DNA from: Sipunculus nudus
Taxonomy: Eukaryota; Annelida; Sipuncula; Golfingiida; Sipunculidae
DNA: 64,000 nt
Direction of reading: 5' to 3'
NCBI GenBank assembly: GCA_026874595.1
Contig: CM049306.1
Location: forward strand, 63,124,019 to 63,188,018
Part shown: positions 11,386 to 23,555 of the stretch, in pieces
How the letters are laid out: each line of letters starts with the position of its first letter
Position numbering within the stretch: the first letter of the stretch is position 1
Position numbers and translations under genes: made by a program
Notes under the pieces: model-generated
The model's input: the letters and a program-made list of their open reading frames with translations, nothing else
Database searches by the model: none
Told to the model about the DNA's origin: nothing

Positions 11386-14377
11386 TCATTCGTACATTCG
11401 TACATGGTGGATTTCACCAACCAGTATATTAACACCTTCATCTCAGTCATAAACACACCGCCGACTGCATGTTATGAACCCCCGGAGTTCTATATAAAAC
11501 ATTAACGGACGACAATAAGTAATTATCAGACTAGTAGAACTAGCTTTCTGAAACGCTGGTGAAATGAGGAACGCGAGTTTAATTGGCTGAATTCCTGTAA
11601 GTTTGATTAACACACGCGTTGACTTCACGCTCGGTACTAATTGCATTTGTGTGAGGGACGCACGTCATTAATTGGTTTGACATCGTTGGTATTATTTCTA
11701 TTTGGTCATATGTTTATTTCATATATCTTTTTCTCTCTAAATAAAGCTATTAACTTAATTCATACTCTACAGCTCGATTATAGCCCTTTAGAATCGCATA
11801 ATCCATTACCTGAAATTCTGAATATAACAATCATCGAAATTGCGGGCACACAGAAACATGATTTTCACATAATTCCTGCTTTTAGAGTCGTGAAGAAATT
11901 CCATGATGGTGGATATTTTAAGTATATAACTGTGTTTTTTCAGAGATACAAACTCCGCCCAGTATATCGTCTTACATAATAAAAAATAATTAAACAAAAG
12001 GGAAACCACCCTGAGGAGTTACGAGAACCAATTATAAAGTATTATTCCAAGGTAACCACTTGATTTCTGTGATTCAAGCAATGACTGGACAACTCCAACG
12101 TTACACATAAGATCTAACGAACAGTGATATTTAACAAGCTTGCCATGGGCCCTGATGCTCCACTGGATCTTACACACTACTGAAGTCCGTAGCGTATAAA
12201 TATAGGTCACAGTGACCTGATGGCGGGTAGGGAAGGAGCGTTAACCTCTCTGCACATTATGTTTGAACACTTCAGGTCTTGTGGTAATTTGTTGCCTGTC
12301 AAGTGTCAGACTGATATATTTCATTTGTCTTCCTCCATAAGAGACCCCAGGGGCTTACATTGACTAAGTGTACAAATTTATATGACAGTGGGAAAAATGT
12401 ATATGATAGTTGGTAATAATGTATATGATAGTGGTTAAAATGTATCTGGTACGCTCTTGACACAGCGCTTTACCTATAGGCCTACTACCTATAGTTTCTT
12501 GAGAAGTACAAGATTTTCGCTGCCTCGAGAGCGTAATTATTTTGACAAAATAAAAGGCTCAGTTGTATCCATATTCTTGTTTATACTGTGCATACACGCA
12601 AAATATGAGTTTTAAACATTTATGCTTTTTACCATTAATTAAACTGACAAAGTTAGACAATTTTTATCAGGCCCATTTATTTTAGCAAAGCAGTGATATT
12701 CAGGGAAAGTCTAAAGCAGACTGATTATTAGGCCGCAGGTAGATAGGACAATAGCACACCGAATTCATTAAGTGTACATCCATTATTTAGGGATAGAAAA
12801 TTGCATAGTTTCTGGATATGTGTAGCCAATACACTGTTATTTAATCCTTTCCTTCAGAATATAATACCTTACTAAAGGACTGAATACATATTTAGTTTGC
12901 GGCGCACATAGCCCACCATATTCAGGAATACAAAATTCCATGATAATCCGCCCAGCCATTATTAAGCTCACAAATGAACGACGAAATAATATGAAGAATT
13001 CTTCAATTGAAATAATTCAACAGGAAATATTTATTTATTATATAATTAAATTGTACAAATTTTACATATTATACATATCTTTTCTGGGCATAAATGATAA
13101 ATAAAAAATATGTTTTTGGTCTGCTAAATTAGGTCAACATTGGTGGCCTATCCAAAAGTGAACGTTATACTTAAGTAGAACTATAAAACATTATTTAAAT
13201 GAAATCAGACGGTTTTAGAGAATTTTATTATCTGGAAAAGCACACTTGACAGACTACCATACAGACCTGCAAACAGAATATTAGAAAACAATAATGGCCT
13301 GAGTTATATCCTTAAAATAATTAAACTAAAATCAAATTCACTTAATTATCTTTTCTATAATAAATAGTTTATATTATTATATGAATTTGTACCATTTTAT
13401 GAAAGCTTAAACGTTACATTTCGTTTTACCTGGGAAAAAGGGAAGGGGAATGTGACATTTTGGCTCGTAGTAAACTAGGCGAACACGGCACAGTTGGCGC
13501 CACCCACTGCCTACATTACCGTTATAACATAACATAACGGTAGAAACACAGAACTGTATATTAGGATTCGTGATCCTAGAATTCTCATATATTAGCGGTT
13601 TGTATAAAGACCATATAGTTGACGCCCAAGGTATACAGCATGACGCATATGTATAGTCAATACACTGTGATCACGATGATTCTGGTCCGTACATGATAAT
13701 CGTGTTACTTGCGCTTCCTGTCACACACGCGCAGGAGGGACGTCGTTTCTTCCACGATTTCTAAGTCACGAATTTTCAAGACTTTCATCACATGCATAAT
13801 CATTGATGTCATGTAATATTGGGCGGCTGTTATTGTTCAGCTTAGATTTTATCATATAGACCAATACCCGTGTTAATTACTATTCACAGTGGCAATGAAT
13901 ATAGTCAAGTAATAATGATCATATCATGTTTGGTATATTAAGATTGATAATTATACAGTCACGCATGTTAACATTGTAATGGTCAAAGACCCGTCAAGAA
14001 GAAGCCCACCATAGGCGTCTTCCAGAAGCTATATTATAGTTGCTCGATCACAGGTTATCATGCTGGTGCTCGACTCTTATCCATATCAGGTTATCTGTGG
14101 GCGAATGCTTTATATGCAACACCATGGACTGTAACATCTCTCATTTAACTTTTTTTTCAATTTATTCCTGATTACTTTCCATTTTGCAGATTTCTGTTGT
14201 ATTCCTGGGCAAATATATATTAAACAATTACCACAGTTTTTTTTAACTTATTTTTATTCATATTGTGAATAGATTGTGGATATTATTGAACAGCTGTCTG
14301 AATTGCTCCATTAAGATACTATAACGAAAGAGGGAGTCTTTCCATAGTCTGCTGGGTCATAACACCGAGGACCTGAT
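11384..14377. other. Gene-free stretch with one short tandem repeat
   Basis: AT-rich, with no recognisable protein or RNA gene. Three loose units of about 22 bp around TGTATATGATAGTGG lie at about 12373-12446. I see nothing else of note. Confidence 0.4.
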
Positions 14378-15326
14378 GACCAGGTACCTTTATACAGCAC
14401 CACGACCAGGTACCGTAATACAACACCACGACCAGGTACCATAATACAACACCACGACCAGGTACCATAATACAACACCACGACCAGGTACCATAATACA
14501 ACACCATGACCAGGTACCATAATACAACACCACGACCAGGTACCGTAATACAACACCACGACCAGGTACCATAATACAACACCACGACCAGGTACCGTAA
14601 TACAACACCATGACCAGGTACCATAATACAACACCATGACCAGGTACCATAATACAACACCACGACCAGGTACCGTAATACAACACCATGACCAGGTACC
14701 ATAATACAACACCATGACCAGGTACCGTAATACAACACCATGACCAGGTACCATAATACAACACCACGACCAGGTACCGTAATACAACACCACGACCAGG
14801 TACCATAATACAACACCATGACCAGGTACCGTAATACAACACCATGACCAGGTACCGTAATACAACACCATGACCAGGTACCATAATACAACACCACGAC
14901 CAGGTACCGTAATACAACACCACGACCAGGTACCGTAATACAACACCATGACCAGGTACCGTAATACAACACCATGACCAGGTACCATAATACAACACCA
15001 CGACCAGGTACCGTAATACAACACCACGACCAGGTACCGTAATACAACACCATGACCAGGTACCGTAATACAACACCATGACCAGGTACCGTAATACAAC
15101 ACCACGACCAGGTACCGTAATACAACACCACGACCAGGTACCGTAATACAACACCATGACCAGGTACCGTAATACAACACCATGACCAGGTACCATAATA
15201 CAACACCACGACCAGGTACCGTAATACAACACCACGACCAGGTACCGTAATACAACACCACGACCAGGTACCATAATACAACACCACGACCAGGTACCGT
15301 AATACAACACCATGGCCAGGTACCAT
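14378..15326. repeat. 26-bp minisatellite, about 36 units
   Basis: The unit is GACCAGGTACC-R-TAATACAACACCA-Y-, exact period 26 (for example CACGACC at 14401 and 14427). Units are almost identical except for two dimorphic sites, CACGACC/CATGACC and ACCGTAA/ACCATAA. The edge units carry TACCTTTATA instead of the central form. No reading frame on the minus strand is stopped, which gives three overlapping ~320-codon open frames with one shared 26-residue peptide period. This follows from period 26 and is not evidence of a gene. Confidence 0.95.
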
Positions 15327-15329
15327 GAA

Positions 15330-15648
15330 CTGTTCATATGGATAATATGCTTTAAAGGACTTTTTGTCGCTGTGACAGTGGTGGTATGCAGGTATTGTAC
15401 ACTTTATTTATTATACTGTGAATTGTATTGATTTGCTGTTGTACTTTTGTTAACTGTGAATTGTATTGATTTAGTGTATTTTAATGTTAGGGTTGTTTTA
15501 AGAATAAATTAAAATTATTTGTTAACAAAACAACAACCCCTAGACATTTTACGCTGCCTAGTGTTACAGAATCTGATTTTTTTTATCTCCATTACAAAAT
15601 TTATGTTCGTCACGCATACATGATCTGGTGATATTAGGTTCCGTAACA
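15330..15648 (+). repeat. gypsy LTR fragment inside the 26-bp array
   Basis: It starts in GAACTGTTCATATGG, continues through CTGTGACAGTGGTGGTATGC and the conserved U5 block, and ends CCGTAACA. The 5' two thirds are missing. Diverged units of the 26-bp array follow it. Confidence 0.85.
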
Positions 15649-15732
15649 CCTTTATATAACACCATGACTAGGTACCTTTAAACAACACCATGACCATTTA
15701 TCTCAATATAACACAATGACGGGTACCTTTCG
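15649..15732. repeat. Diverged 26-bp minisatellite units beyond the LTR
   Basis: Three weak copies (ATAACACCATGACTAGGTACC and similar) lie to the right of the LTR. They show that the LTR sits within the array rather than at its edge. Confidence 0.7.
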
Positions 15733-15879
15733 GTTCAGCTGAGGAATAGTAAAATGCTAGGCCAAATAAGGGTTATAATTAAGGGTTGTAAAGTATTAAC
15801 CGGATCGTTAACCCGACCGAAATCTGAATTCATAATCACAATTGAGAGTCATTAATAATTAAAACAAGACGACCAGAGG

Positions 15880-16995
15880 TAACGCGCTTGCCGGAAATAC
15901 TCTGACCCAGATTGGAAGACAGATAACCTGACCATGTCATAAAGAAAACAAAGAGGAAGAAAATGAGCTATTGTTTGTAAAGATTTGACCAAAATTGACA
16001 AAGTTACGAGGTTAATAAAATTCTGACACGTTTTCATGACTTTAACCTTGAACTTTGACTAATTTAAAAATACACATAAAGCTTCAAGAAATCGTTCCCA
16101 ATCGTGAAAGTTGCAAAGTGATTCCTGGTAAACTGTGGCCTGTAAAATGCTATTAAAACAGAGGCAAGAACAAGCAAGAAGGCAACATTTAGGACATCTT
16201 GCAAACAGACAGACATATTGACAAAGTGACACAAAGTTGAGACCAGTTGACTAGACTACGTTATGCAGAAGACAAAGGTGAAAAAATGAGCCAAAGTATG
16301 TGAAGATATGACCAGATTTGACAAAGTTTTGAGGAAAATAACATTTTGAAGGGTTTTGAAGGGATCGACATACTGAAAAAGCGGCACAAAATTAAGACAA
16401 GAAGATTTAACTATGATATGAAGAAGACAGAGAGGAAGAAAATAAGCTATAGTTTATGAAATTTAGATTTAAAATTTTTGGGCAGCGCCCCCTAGCGGCT
16501 ATTTTCCGAAACAGAAAAATTACTTTCGAAATATTAGTGTATGACATAAGATCAGTTTCAAAAGGATTGGCCTGTAGTATGCTATATGTAAAGCACAAGC
16601 ACCAGCAAGAAGGCGAAATCGAGGTCAACTGACAGAGAGACAGACATACAGAAAAAGTGTGACAAAGTTGAGAAAAGATGACAAGACTGTTTCATGAAGA
16701 AGACGCAGAGGAAGAAAATAAGCATAAGTTTGTGAAGATAGGACCAATTTTAACAAAGTTATGATGAAAATAAAATTTCGACGTTTTTCGATGACCATGA
16801 TCCTGACCTTTGACCTATGCCGACCAAAATCAATAGGCTTCCAGGACTTTTGACTTTCAATCAACCCTGTAAGTTTCAGATCGATTGCTACAAAATTGTG
16901 GCCAGGGGAGTACTGAAAAACACACAAACACAGAAACAGACATTCGCAACTGACCAACATGCTTGCCGAAATCGAAGATTTCCGGCAAGCAATAA
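15880..16995. repeat. Degenerate dispersed repeat region
   Basis: The phrase GTGAAGATATGACCAGATTTGA and variants recurs at about 15960, 16290 and 16720. ACAGACATACTGACAAAGTG and variants recur at about 16206, 16365 and 16635. It looks like two or three overlapping copies of one old repeat. TTCCGGCAAGC lies at 16980-16990, its complement is at about 15886, and a 13-bp hairpin around GAA lies at 16963-16990. I cannot name the family. Confidence 0.5.
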
Positions 16996-17239
16996 CTTTA
17001 TTAATATTCTTTACAAAGAATAATTATGGGATGGTCGCAGATGAGCGGTAGTCACCAGGCGGGGTTCCACTGTATATTTATGTATCAGATGCTACGTTTG
17101 GATGATATTAAGGGACAACATTTACCCACACCAAACCCCCCTGAAAAAAGTCCTAGGACATTCATAGACACTCTCATCTCACCCGAATAATAAACTGATC
17201 TAGATCATGATAAACTAAACTAACAATAGTTACACATCT

Positions 17240-18308
17240 CACGGTAAGAAACTATGATCCGATTCGCTCAGACAGAGAGAACGGTCAAGGAGAGGGTGTG
17301 GGTATCGCTGTTGACAGAAAATGTGTGGTTCGGTAATTATAAAGCCGAAGCCCTCTCAATCAGAATAAACGGAGAAAATGGGACAACTCTTTTCCTAGAT
17401 TTAATAGTTTATTATAACCCCCAACATTAAAATTGCAAACACAGATTTTCAGCAAAATTAGATTAAAAAGTAAAAATCATATAATCCTTGGTGATCTAAA
17501 CGCCAAACACCCACAACGGCAAACGTTCTACAGTGTGACTAACGGCGCTTAGAACCCTTTTTTGTTTAGACCTCGCCCCTTGACGCTCCAAACATATCAG
17601 TCTGCTCTGAGCTTTATATATAACAGGGGAGTGTATCGGGTCATGCCATCTTCCGATTCATGTAGACATTGTTTGGAAACCTATGGTTTCCCCGCCAAGA
17701 TTATTTCGGGATCTCATTAAAATGATTGGGATCGTTTTCAGGAAATATTCATAAATAATATGTTAGATAGTTTTAAAATTGACATAATCATACATTTACA
17801 GTTAGATTGCATCGTAACAGACGTAACACATAGTATTATACAAGCCGTCAATGTGGTCGCTCCACAGAGGGACAATTTAAAAATAAAAACTGATGGAACT
17901 TCACCCCAGAAATAAAAGAGATGGGAGCCTTGAGTCGACGGGTCAAGCGCTGCCAACAACGAACACGTACGAGTTGTCCTGGCACGAAAAAAAATATATA
18001 TATAAATTCAGGTGCATTTTGGAAACAATTCAAACGTTTCTCTAACTCTTAATTTATCTCAAATACAGGACAGGCTAAAACCTCTACTAAGCCCTGAAGG
18101 CACAGTCTCTGCTGCAGCAAAGTGTCGTGCAGATCTATTTGCGAACACTTTAAAACAAATGCACAAAACCCCACACACCCTGACTTTCGTAATAATTTCC
18201 TAAACACAGCTAAGCAATTAATAAATGAAAATAAAACCCTTTAGAATACCCGACACGTGACGACAACGCAGCAGTGAGACCAGTGGGACTTCTAGAAGTA
18301 AAGCGGGC
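17240..18308 (+). pseudogene. Jockey-like non-LTR retrotransposon: endonuclease and linker (broken)
   Basis: Frameshifted plus-strand pieces match the order of an apurinic-type endonuclease of Jockey-clade elements, which nicks target DNA for target-primed reverse transcription. GEGVGIAVD lies near 17300, AEALSIRING near 17350, GDLNAKHP near 17490, and HLPIHVDIVW near 17650 (the Ser-Asp-His catalytic area, here SCH, so the Asp is lost). The linker before RT follows (about 18000-18240). Several stops and frame changes show long decay. The coding trace is cut at 18308 by the foldback element and resumes at 19529. Clade assignment rests on motif style only. Confidence 0.75.
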
Positions 18309-18918
18309 TGTAACGACCAATAATGTAATAACCGGCCCATAATGTAATAACGGCCCATATTGTAATAAAAACGACCGATAATGTAATCAACATACCCTGC
18401 CAATATTGTAGTAAACCTGGCCAAAACCAATATAACGGCCTATAATGTAATAAAAAAGGCCCATATTGTAATAAAACGACCGATAATGTAATCAACATAC
18501 CCTGCCCATATTGTTATAGACCTGGCCAATACTGTAATAACGGACAATATTGTATTAAAAACGACCCATACTGAAGTAATCGTACACTATCCATATTGTA
18601 ATAAAATCAGGAAGTGTGGAAAACGGCCCATATTGTAATAACACATGATTAAGTTGAAGAATGAATCCCAAGTCTAACAGGCGAAATGTAGTTAGAGAAT
18701 ACCTTCTAAAATGACGGCCATTTTGTTTCCTCATTAGTATAAGAGATGCAGTCATAATGGAAACAGTCAACCTTTATGTTGTTTACGTAAATTTGACATG
18801 AATTTAATCATAAACTTCTAAACTTTTTTTTTAGCAATATTGGCCTTTTTGCCCCTTTTACTCCCACCATGCTGATTACAGTAAAGGTGAGGTAAAGTTA
18901 TTACAATGTTATATATTC

Positions 18919-18952
<34 letters not shown>

Positions 18953-19528
18953 GTATATAACCTTTAATGGACTCAGGCGCTTTATTAAATCCTAGAAATG
19001 TAACCAGGAGAAATTTCCAGGTGTTTTCAGCAAACCAAGTTTACATTCAATACGCGTTTTTGTTGGATTTTATATAAAATACAGACGCCAAAATACAACA
19101 ACGTATATTTTAAAAATTATCCTATTTCTCCTGTTTAAATTCTTTATCATCCCATTTAAACACAGATTAACAAAAGGATATACATGAATCATGGCCATAT
19201 TTCGCTTATATTAGCTTGGTCATCGTTTTAAACAGATAGTCATTCTGTAAATCCAGTGGTTTTTCACACTTGTATGTTCACTTACATATTCGTGTCAATA
19301 GAATATTTGTAATTCCCAAGGTACTTTGCATGAAATTTAAAATTATTTTTTCCCACCTGCGATTTTATTACAATATGGGCGCCGTTTTACCCACTTGCGA
19401 TTTAAATACAATATGGGCAGGGTATGGTTAATACAATATGTGGGCCGTTATTACATTAAACGTCGTTTCTATTACAATATGTGCCGTTATTACATTATGA
19501 GCCGGTTATTACATTATGGTTCGTAACA
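18309..19528. mobile_element. Foldback-type DNA transposon inserted in the Jockey-like element
   Basis: The ends are inverted: TGTAACGACC at the left and TGTTACGAACC (reverse complement) at the right, continuing as near-identical ATAATGTAATAACCGG. Both arms (about 18309-18640 and 19365-19528) are built of short degenerate subrepeats of the type AATGTAATAACGGCCCAT. The 720-bp centre is AT-rich, includes a TA run (18921-18948) and encodes nothing visible. CGGGC precedes the left end (18304-18308) and follows the right end (19529-19533), a 5-bp target duplication. It is non-autonomous. Confidence 0.8.
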
Positions 19529-20560
19529 CGGGCTAAATCCAAAGGCACACCGGACCTGGCCTGAAACTTACATACAAGATACTTCAGCAAATCCCAGAAC
19601 CATATCCAGGGGAATTGCAAACCCATACACGCTGTACATTTCATGGGCATATTTTTCTATCAAATGAAAAAAAAGCAATATTTGTAACCGTTATACCAAA
19701 ACCTGGCAAGACAACTGATAAATCGACTGAATTCAGCCTGCTTACCCTGCTTGAGCAAGCTATTTGAACAATAATTAACAAGAACCGAATTTCTACGTTC
19801 TTATGGAAACTTTGACCGAGCTGGCCGGCCCGTTTTTAATGACGACCAAATAGGCTTTCGCTCCAGTAGGTCATCATGTGGTCATATATTCCGGCTTAGT
19901 CGGGCAATCATGAATGGTATAAAGCGAAGACAGCACACCTTCCTGACACAGAAGGACCCCTTATGGTTAATCTTAAAGGTACAGAATATGAGGAGATAAC
20001 GCTTGAAGATGGGACTCCCCAGGGCTCAGGGCGGAGCTGTTACTTGAAGACGAGTCAAATGGTCAGCGTTTCACAATACGGTGACAACCTAGGTTTCTGG
20101 GCAATGGTTCCAATGTATGTTTGCTTTGGCGCAACGCGGTCCAAGTGCAGCTCGACCGCATATGCAACTGGTGCAACACTTGGAGAATCAAACTGAATCC
20201 AACAAAACACAGTTGTTTTAGTAGGGGTGCCTACAAGCCAAAATCTCTTAAACCCTTTTAATGGTTAGGTGAAAATTTAAAAGATTCTGACGCTGTCAGA
20301 TTTGTAGGTCTATTTTTTTACTAAAAAAGCCACTTTGCGCCCTCACGTAGAGCATAATAGACAGCAAATGTGGAGTAGGTTTAATGCTCTAAAGGCTGAG
20401 TGCTTTACTAAGGACGGACCCAAAATAGAGACAGCCACACACCAATATTAAATTGTATGATATTCCCTGACTTCCTAAACTACGGCGCTCGAGCGCCATA
20501 TTTTCCTACTTTTCCTTACCTTATCTGGTGACAAGAAATACACCGAGGAATGGATTAAAT
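19529..20560 (+). pseudogene. Jockey-like reverse transcriptase (continuation, broken)
   Basis: This is the second part of the element interrupted at 18308. Across the insertion the reading frame is in register once one target duplication is discounted. Visible RT traces, in order: SKLFEQ near 19750, GFRSSRSSCGHIFRLSRAI near 19855-19910, DGTPQGS near 20010, QYGDNLGFWA near 20080 (catalytic YADD decayed to YGDN), WRIKLNPTKTQLF near 20180-20220, and VRFVGLFF near 20300. These are the palm and thumb landmarks of Jockey-type RT. Stops and frameshifts are frequent. No 3' tail or target duplication of the element itself is evident. Confidence 0.8.
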
Positions 20561-22687
20561 CGGATCAAACACAATACCTCGTCAGCAGATAAAGGTCATC
20601 CGAAAGAGGTTGAAAAAACTCAAAATCTTTCACAATCACATTATCTAGTGTCAACAAGTGTCTACAATGGTTTTAAAGATATGGATATATCAGTAATAAT
20701 TTAAATTATTACTGCATGGGTGATGCACATCATAAAGCTCATTAAAACAGTAATATGTGTTATTAAAACAGTGTTTAATGTACGTTCTTGATTGTAGATA
20801 TTAAGTGCTGCAAAAATTACAAAATCTTCGGACAGCTGTCGACAGCGCAGATAACACTAAAACATTCTTCAGTTAGCAAACTATCACCAAGACAGATACA
20901 TGTACAAACATGGCTTTTCCGTATGGCCCTTACAGAGATATGAGTCGTGTAGGGTTAATATAAAAGAAGACAAATTAATCTAGCGGCAGTTCTAAAAATA
21001 ACAGTTTTCATTAACTTTTATTTGAAAGGAATATATGACCGTATAATGCATGCCATTTCCTTTTTTGGCTGGTAACCAGGACACTGAATAACTTTGTACG
21101 AAGTACAATCATAAAATGATTGAAAACGTCAAAAGGAACAACGGCTGTACGCGAAAGACTAAAATGTCCGTGAATGACGATATTCTCTTACTAACGAGTC
21201 TTAATTTTGACCAGATTGGAATATAATCGGCCAGATGACCAGACTGGATTTATGAACGGTTAGATGTTAATTAATCACTATAGTTGAGCGTAGTCGATTA
21301 TGACCACACCCCATGTATTTTACGTGACTCAGCTTTACGTGCAATGCATGTCGACCAGTGTTGCTGGTCTTGTTTAATATAAACAAACAATTGCAAACAG
21401 AACGTGAAACTGTATTTCAACTCAGCAAAGCATGTCAAATTAATAAGTGCATCTTGACAGGAAATACAGGGACATTGATATTTATGTATTCTCAGTGACG
21501 TTTGTCGGGCTCATCGACTTCACATACACGGACTCGTATAAAAACGAGTCTGTGACAGCTAAAAAATGACAAGATAAATTACTCTATGTGGCAGAAACAT
21601 TTGACTAGTTAGCTACGTATGGTTGCTTGCTGTGGGTATTGATGAGGCAAAGTGGCTTGAGTGACCACGCCCGTTGATAGCGGCACATACGAAACAGACT
21701 CTGAGAGACATGAGCGGTATATTTATCAGTCAGGTTCCAAAGCACATTTAAGGTCATGTTTGTTATGGGTTCATAACTGAAATGAGATTTCAGTTATGGG
21801 GATCCTCTTATGGGAAAGCGTAGCAAGGGTATATAGGGATATTTGCAAAATAAACAGAGCAAATGGAGGCAATTAAGCAAATTTCTTACCAATAATGGCT
21901 AATAAACTGTTCTGGAGTAAAAATAAATTATGTAGAAGTGCTCTTATAAGGGAACTGTTTAGATTTCAACTCCTGTTGGTTTTTTAGCCTGCCATGCTGT
22001 CATGTTTATCTTTTGTCACATGACCCTGTCCTTGACCTTATTGATATGAGAATAGTTGTCCTCTGATAAATTGTCCCAAATAAATTATAGTCAATATTGT
22101 TTTCATAACTTCCATTGGCAAATTTGTTAAAACCTTAAAAGTTATAGCCATAAACTTATAAATGACTTATTGTAGCCATATATTATGATTTACTCATAAG
22201 TATTATTCATGAAATAAGTTTTTTTAATAGATTTATTAGCAATAAATTACTCTGGTACACTTGAGGTCAGGTCACAGGTCAGGTCATGGGTGACCAGAGT
22301 TCATGCCTCCGCAACATGGCTGTGTCAGTGATGGTCTTCTGCTCTTCTCTTCATGATAAAATGCTGTTATATCATATATAACATAAACAGGAGACTCCAC
22401 ATGTATGGAAACTGATATATAAAGGATATATAGGTAGAGTGAACATAGTTTATGCTGCATCTTATTCTTAATTACTCTTTTATTCTTTCCTTCTGATAAA
22501 TCAGAAGGACCGCTACGATATTTAGTAAGAACATATTCAAGGCTGAGTATGGAGCCCGGGTCACCTGGTGTGTAATTCTCAGCCTTGCACCAAGGCAAAA
22601 GGTCATAGTTGACTGCCACATTCAGTCAATTTCTCGGTCATGCTAGTCTGGGGCTTTCTCGCCTGGCCAAGCCGGGCCGGCCCACGT
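20561..22687. other. Intergenic, no gene recognised
   Basis: AT-rich sequence without a convincing coding frame, RNA gene or tandem repeat. The minus-strand open stretch at 22284-22619 has no motif I know. Confidence 0.35.
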
Positions 22688-23402
22688 GTGAACCCTGATA
22701 TGTAGAAACACAGCGATCGTGGTTCTAGAGTCCTGTAACGTGTATACTGTGTATTATGTTAGGTTCTTTAGATTGTTCGGGGAATGGAAAGTTCTCGACT
22801 TGAGGTGAAAAGTCATAAAAAGGGGGCTGTGTTTTACAGCCGAGAGATAGGAGTGAAATAATCCAGCGGACACAGAAGAGTGTAAGTCAGTTTGTGGACC
22901 TTATCCGATAAGTGCTGCAGTTACAAATTTTCTTCTAAATTTGTGACGGATTTTATAAAGTCTTCAGTTTGCCTTTGGGATAACTATCCGAACTTTACTT
23001 TTGGATTACAACAAATTGATTTTGTGATTGAACTGGACTGTTATTCTCAGAAAAGATTTATGTGAACTGTTCGTATGGATAATATGCTTTAAAGGACTTT
23101 TTGTCGCTGTGACAGTGGTGGTATGCAGGTACTGTACACTATATTTATTATACTGTGAAATTGTATTGATTTGCTGTTGTACTTTTCTTAACTGTGAATT
23201 GTATTTATTTAGTGTATTGTAATGTAAGGGTTGTTTTTAGAATAAATTATAATTATTTGTAAACAAAAAAAAACAGACTTCTTTATTCGTTCCCCTAGAC
23301 ATTTCACGCTGCCTAGTGTTACAGAATCTGATTTTTTTGTCTCCACTACAGGATTTATGTTCGTCACGACTACGTGATCTGTTGATATTAGGTTCAGTAA
23401 CA
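22688..23402 (+). repeat. 5' LTR of gypsy copy 2
   Basis: LTR similarity is clear from GTGAACCCTGATATG (about 22706), through CAGCGGACACAGAAGAGTG and CTGTGACAGTGGTGG, to the terminal CAGTAACA at 23402. No TGTTAC start is found upstream, so the 5' end is truncated or diverged. Confidence 0.8.
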
Positions 23403-23408
23403 TAAACT

Positions 23409-23423
23409 TTTTGGATCGTCCCG
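23409..23423 (+). promoter_or_regulatory. Candidate primer-binding site of gypsy copy 2
   Basis: TGGATCGTCCCGG starts about 8 bp after the LTR end. It begins TGG, as a site complementary to a tRNA CCA end must. I cannot assign the tRNA; the site may be decayed. Confidence 0.35.
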
Positions 23424-23555
23424 GAAGCTTAGTACTTTTGAAGATTTATTAGGCCTTGACCTAGACACATTGTTTATAAGATTACATATTGTTTACAATA
23501 CATTGTTTTCAGGATTTACCTTAGTGTTTTTGTTGTTGTTGTTTTAACATCTTAA

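Noticed and set aside
11142-11456. Minus-strand open frame with an Ile-Tyr run
   Set aside because: Generated by the TA microsatellite.
14311-15337. Open frames of 315-335 codons on the minus strand
   Set aside because: They are the 26-bp minisatellite read in three frames; no homology, start context or codon bias.
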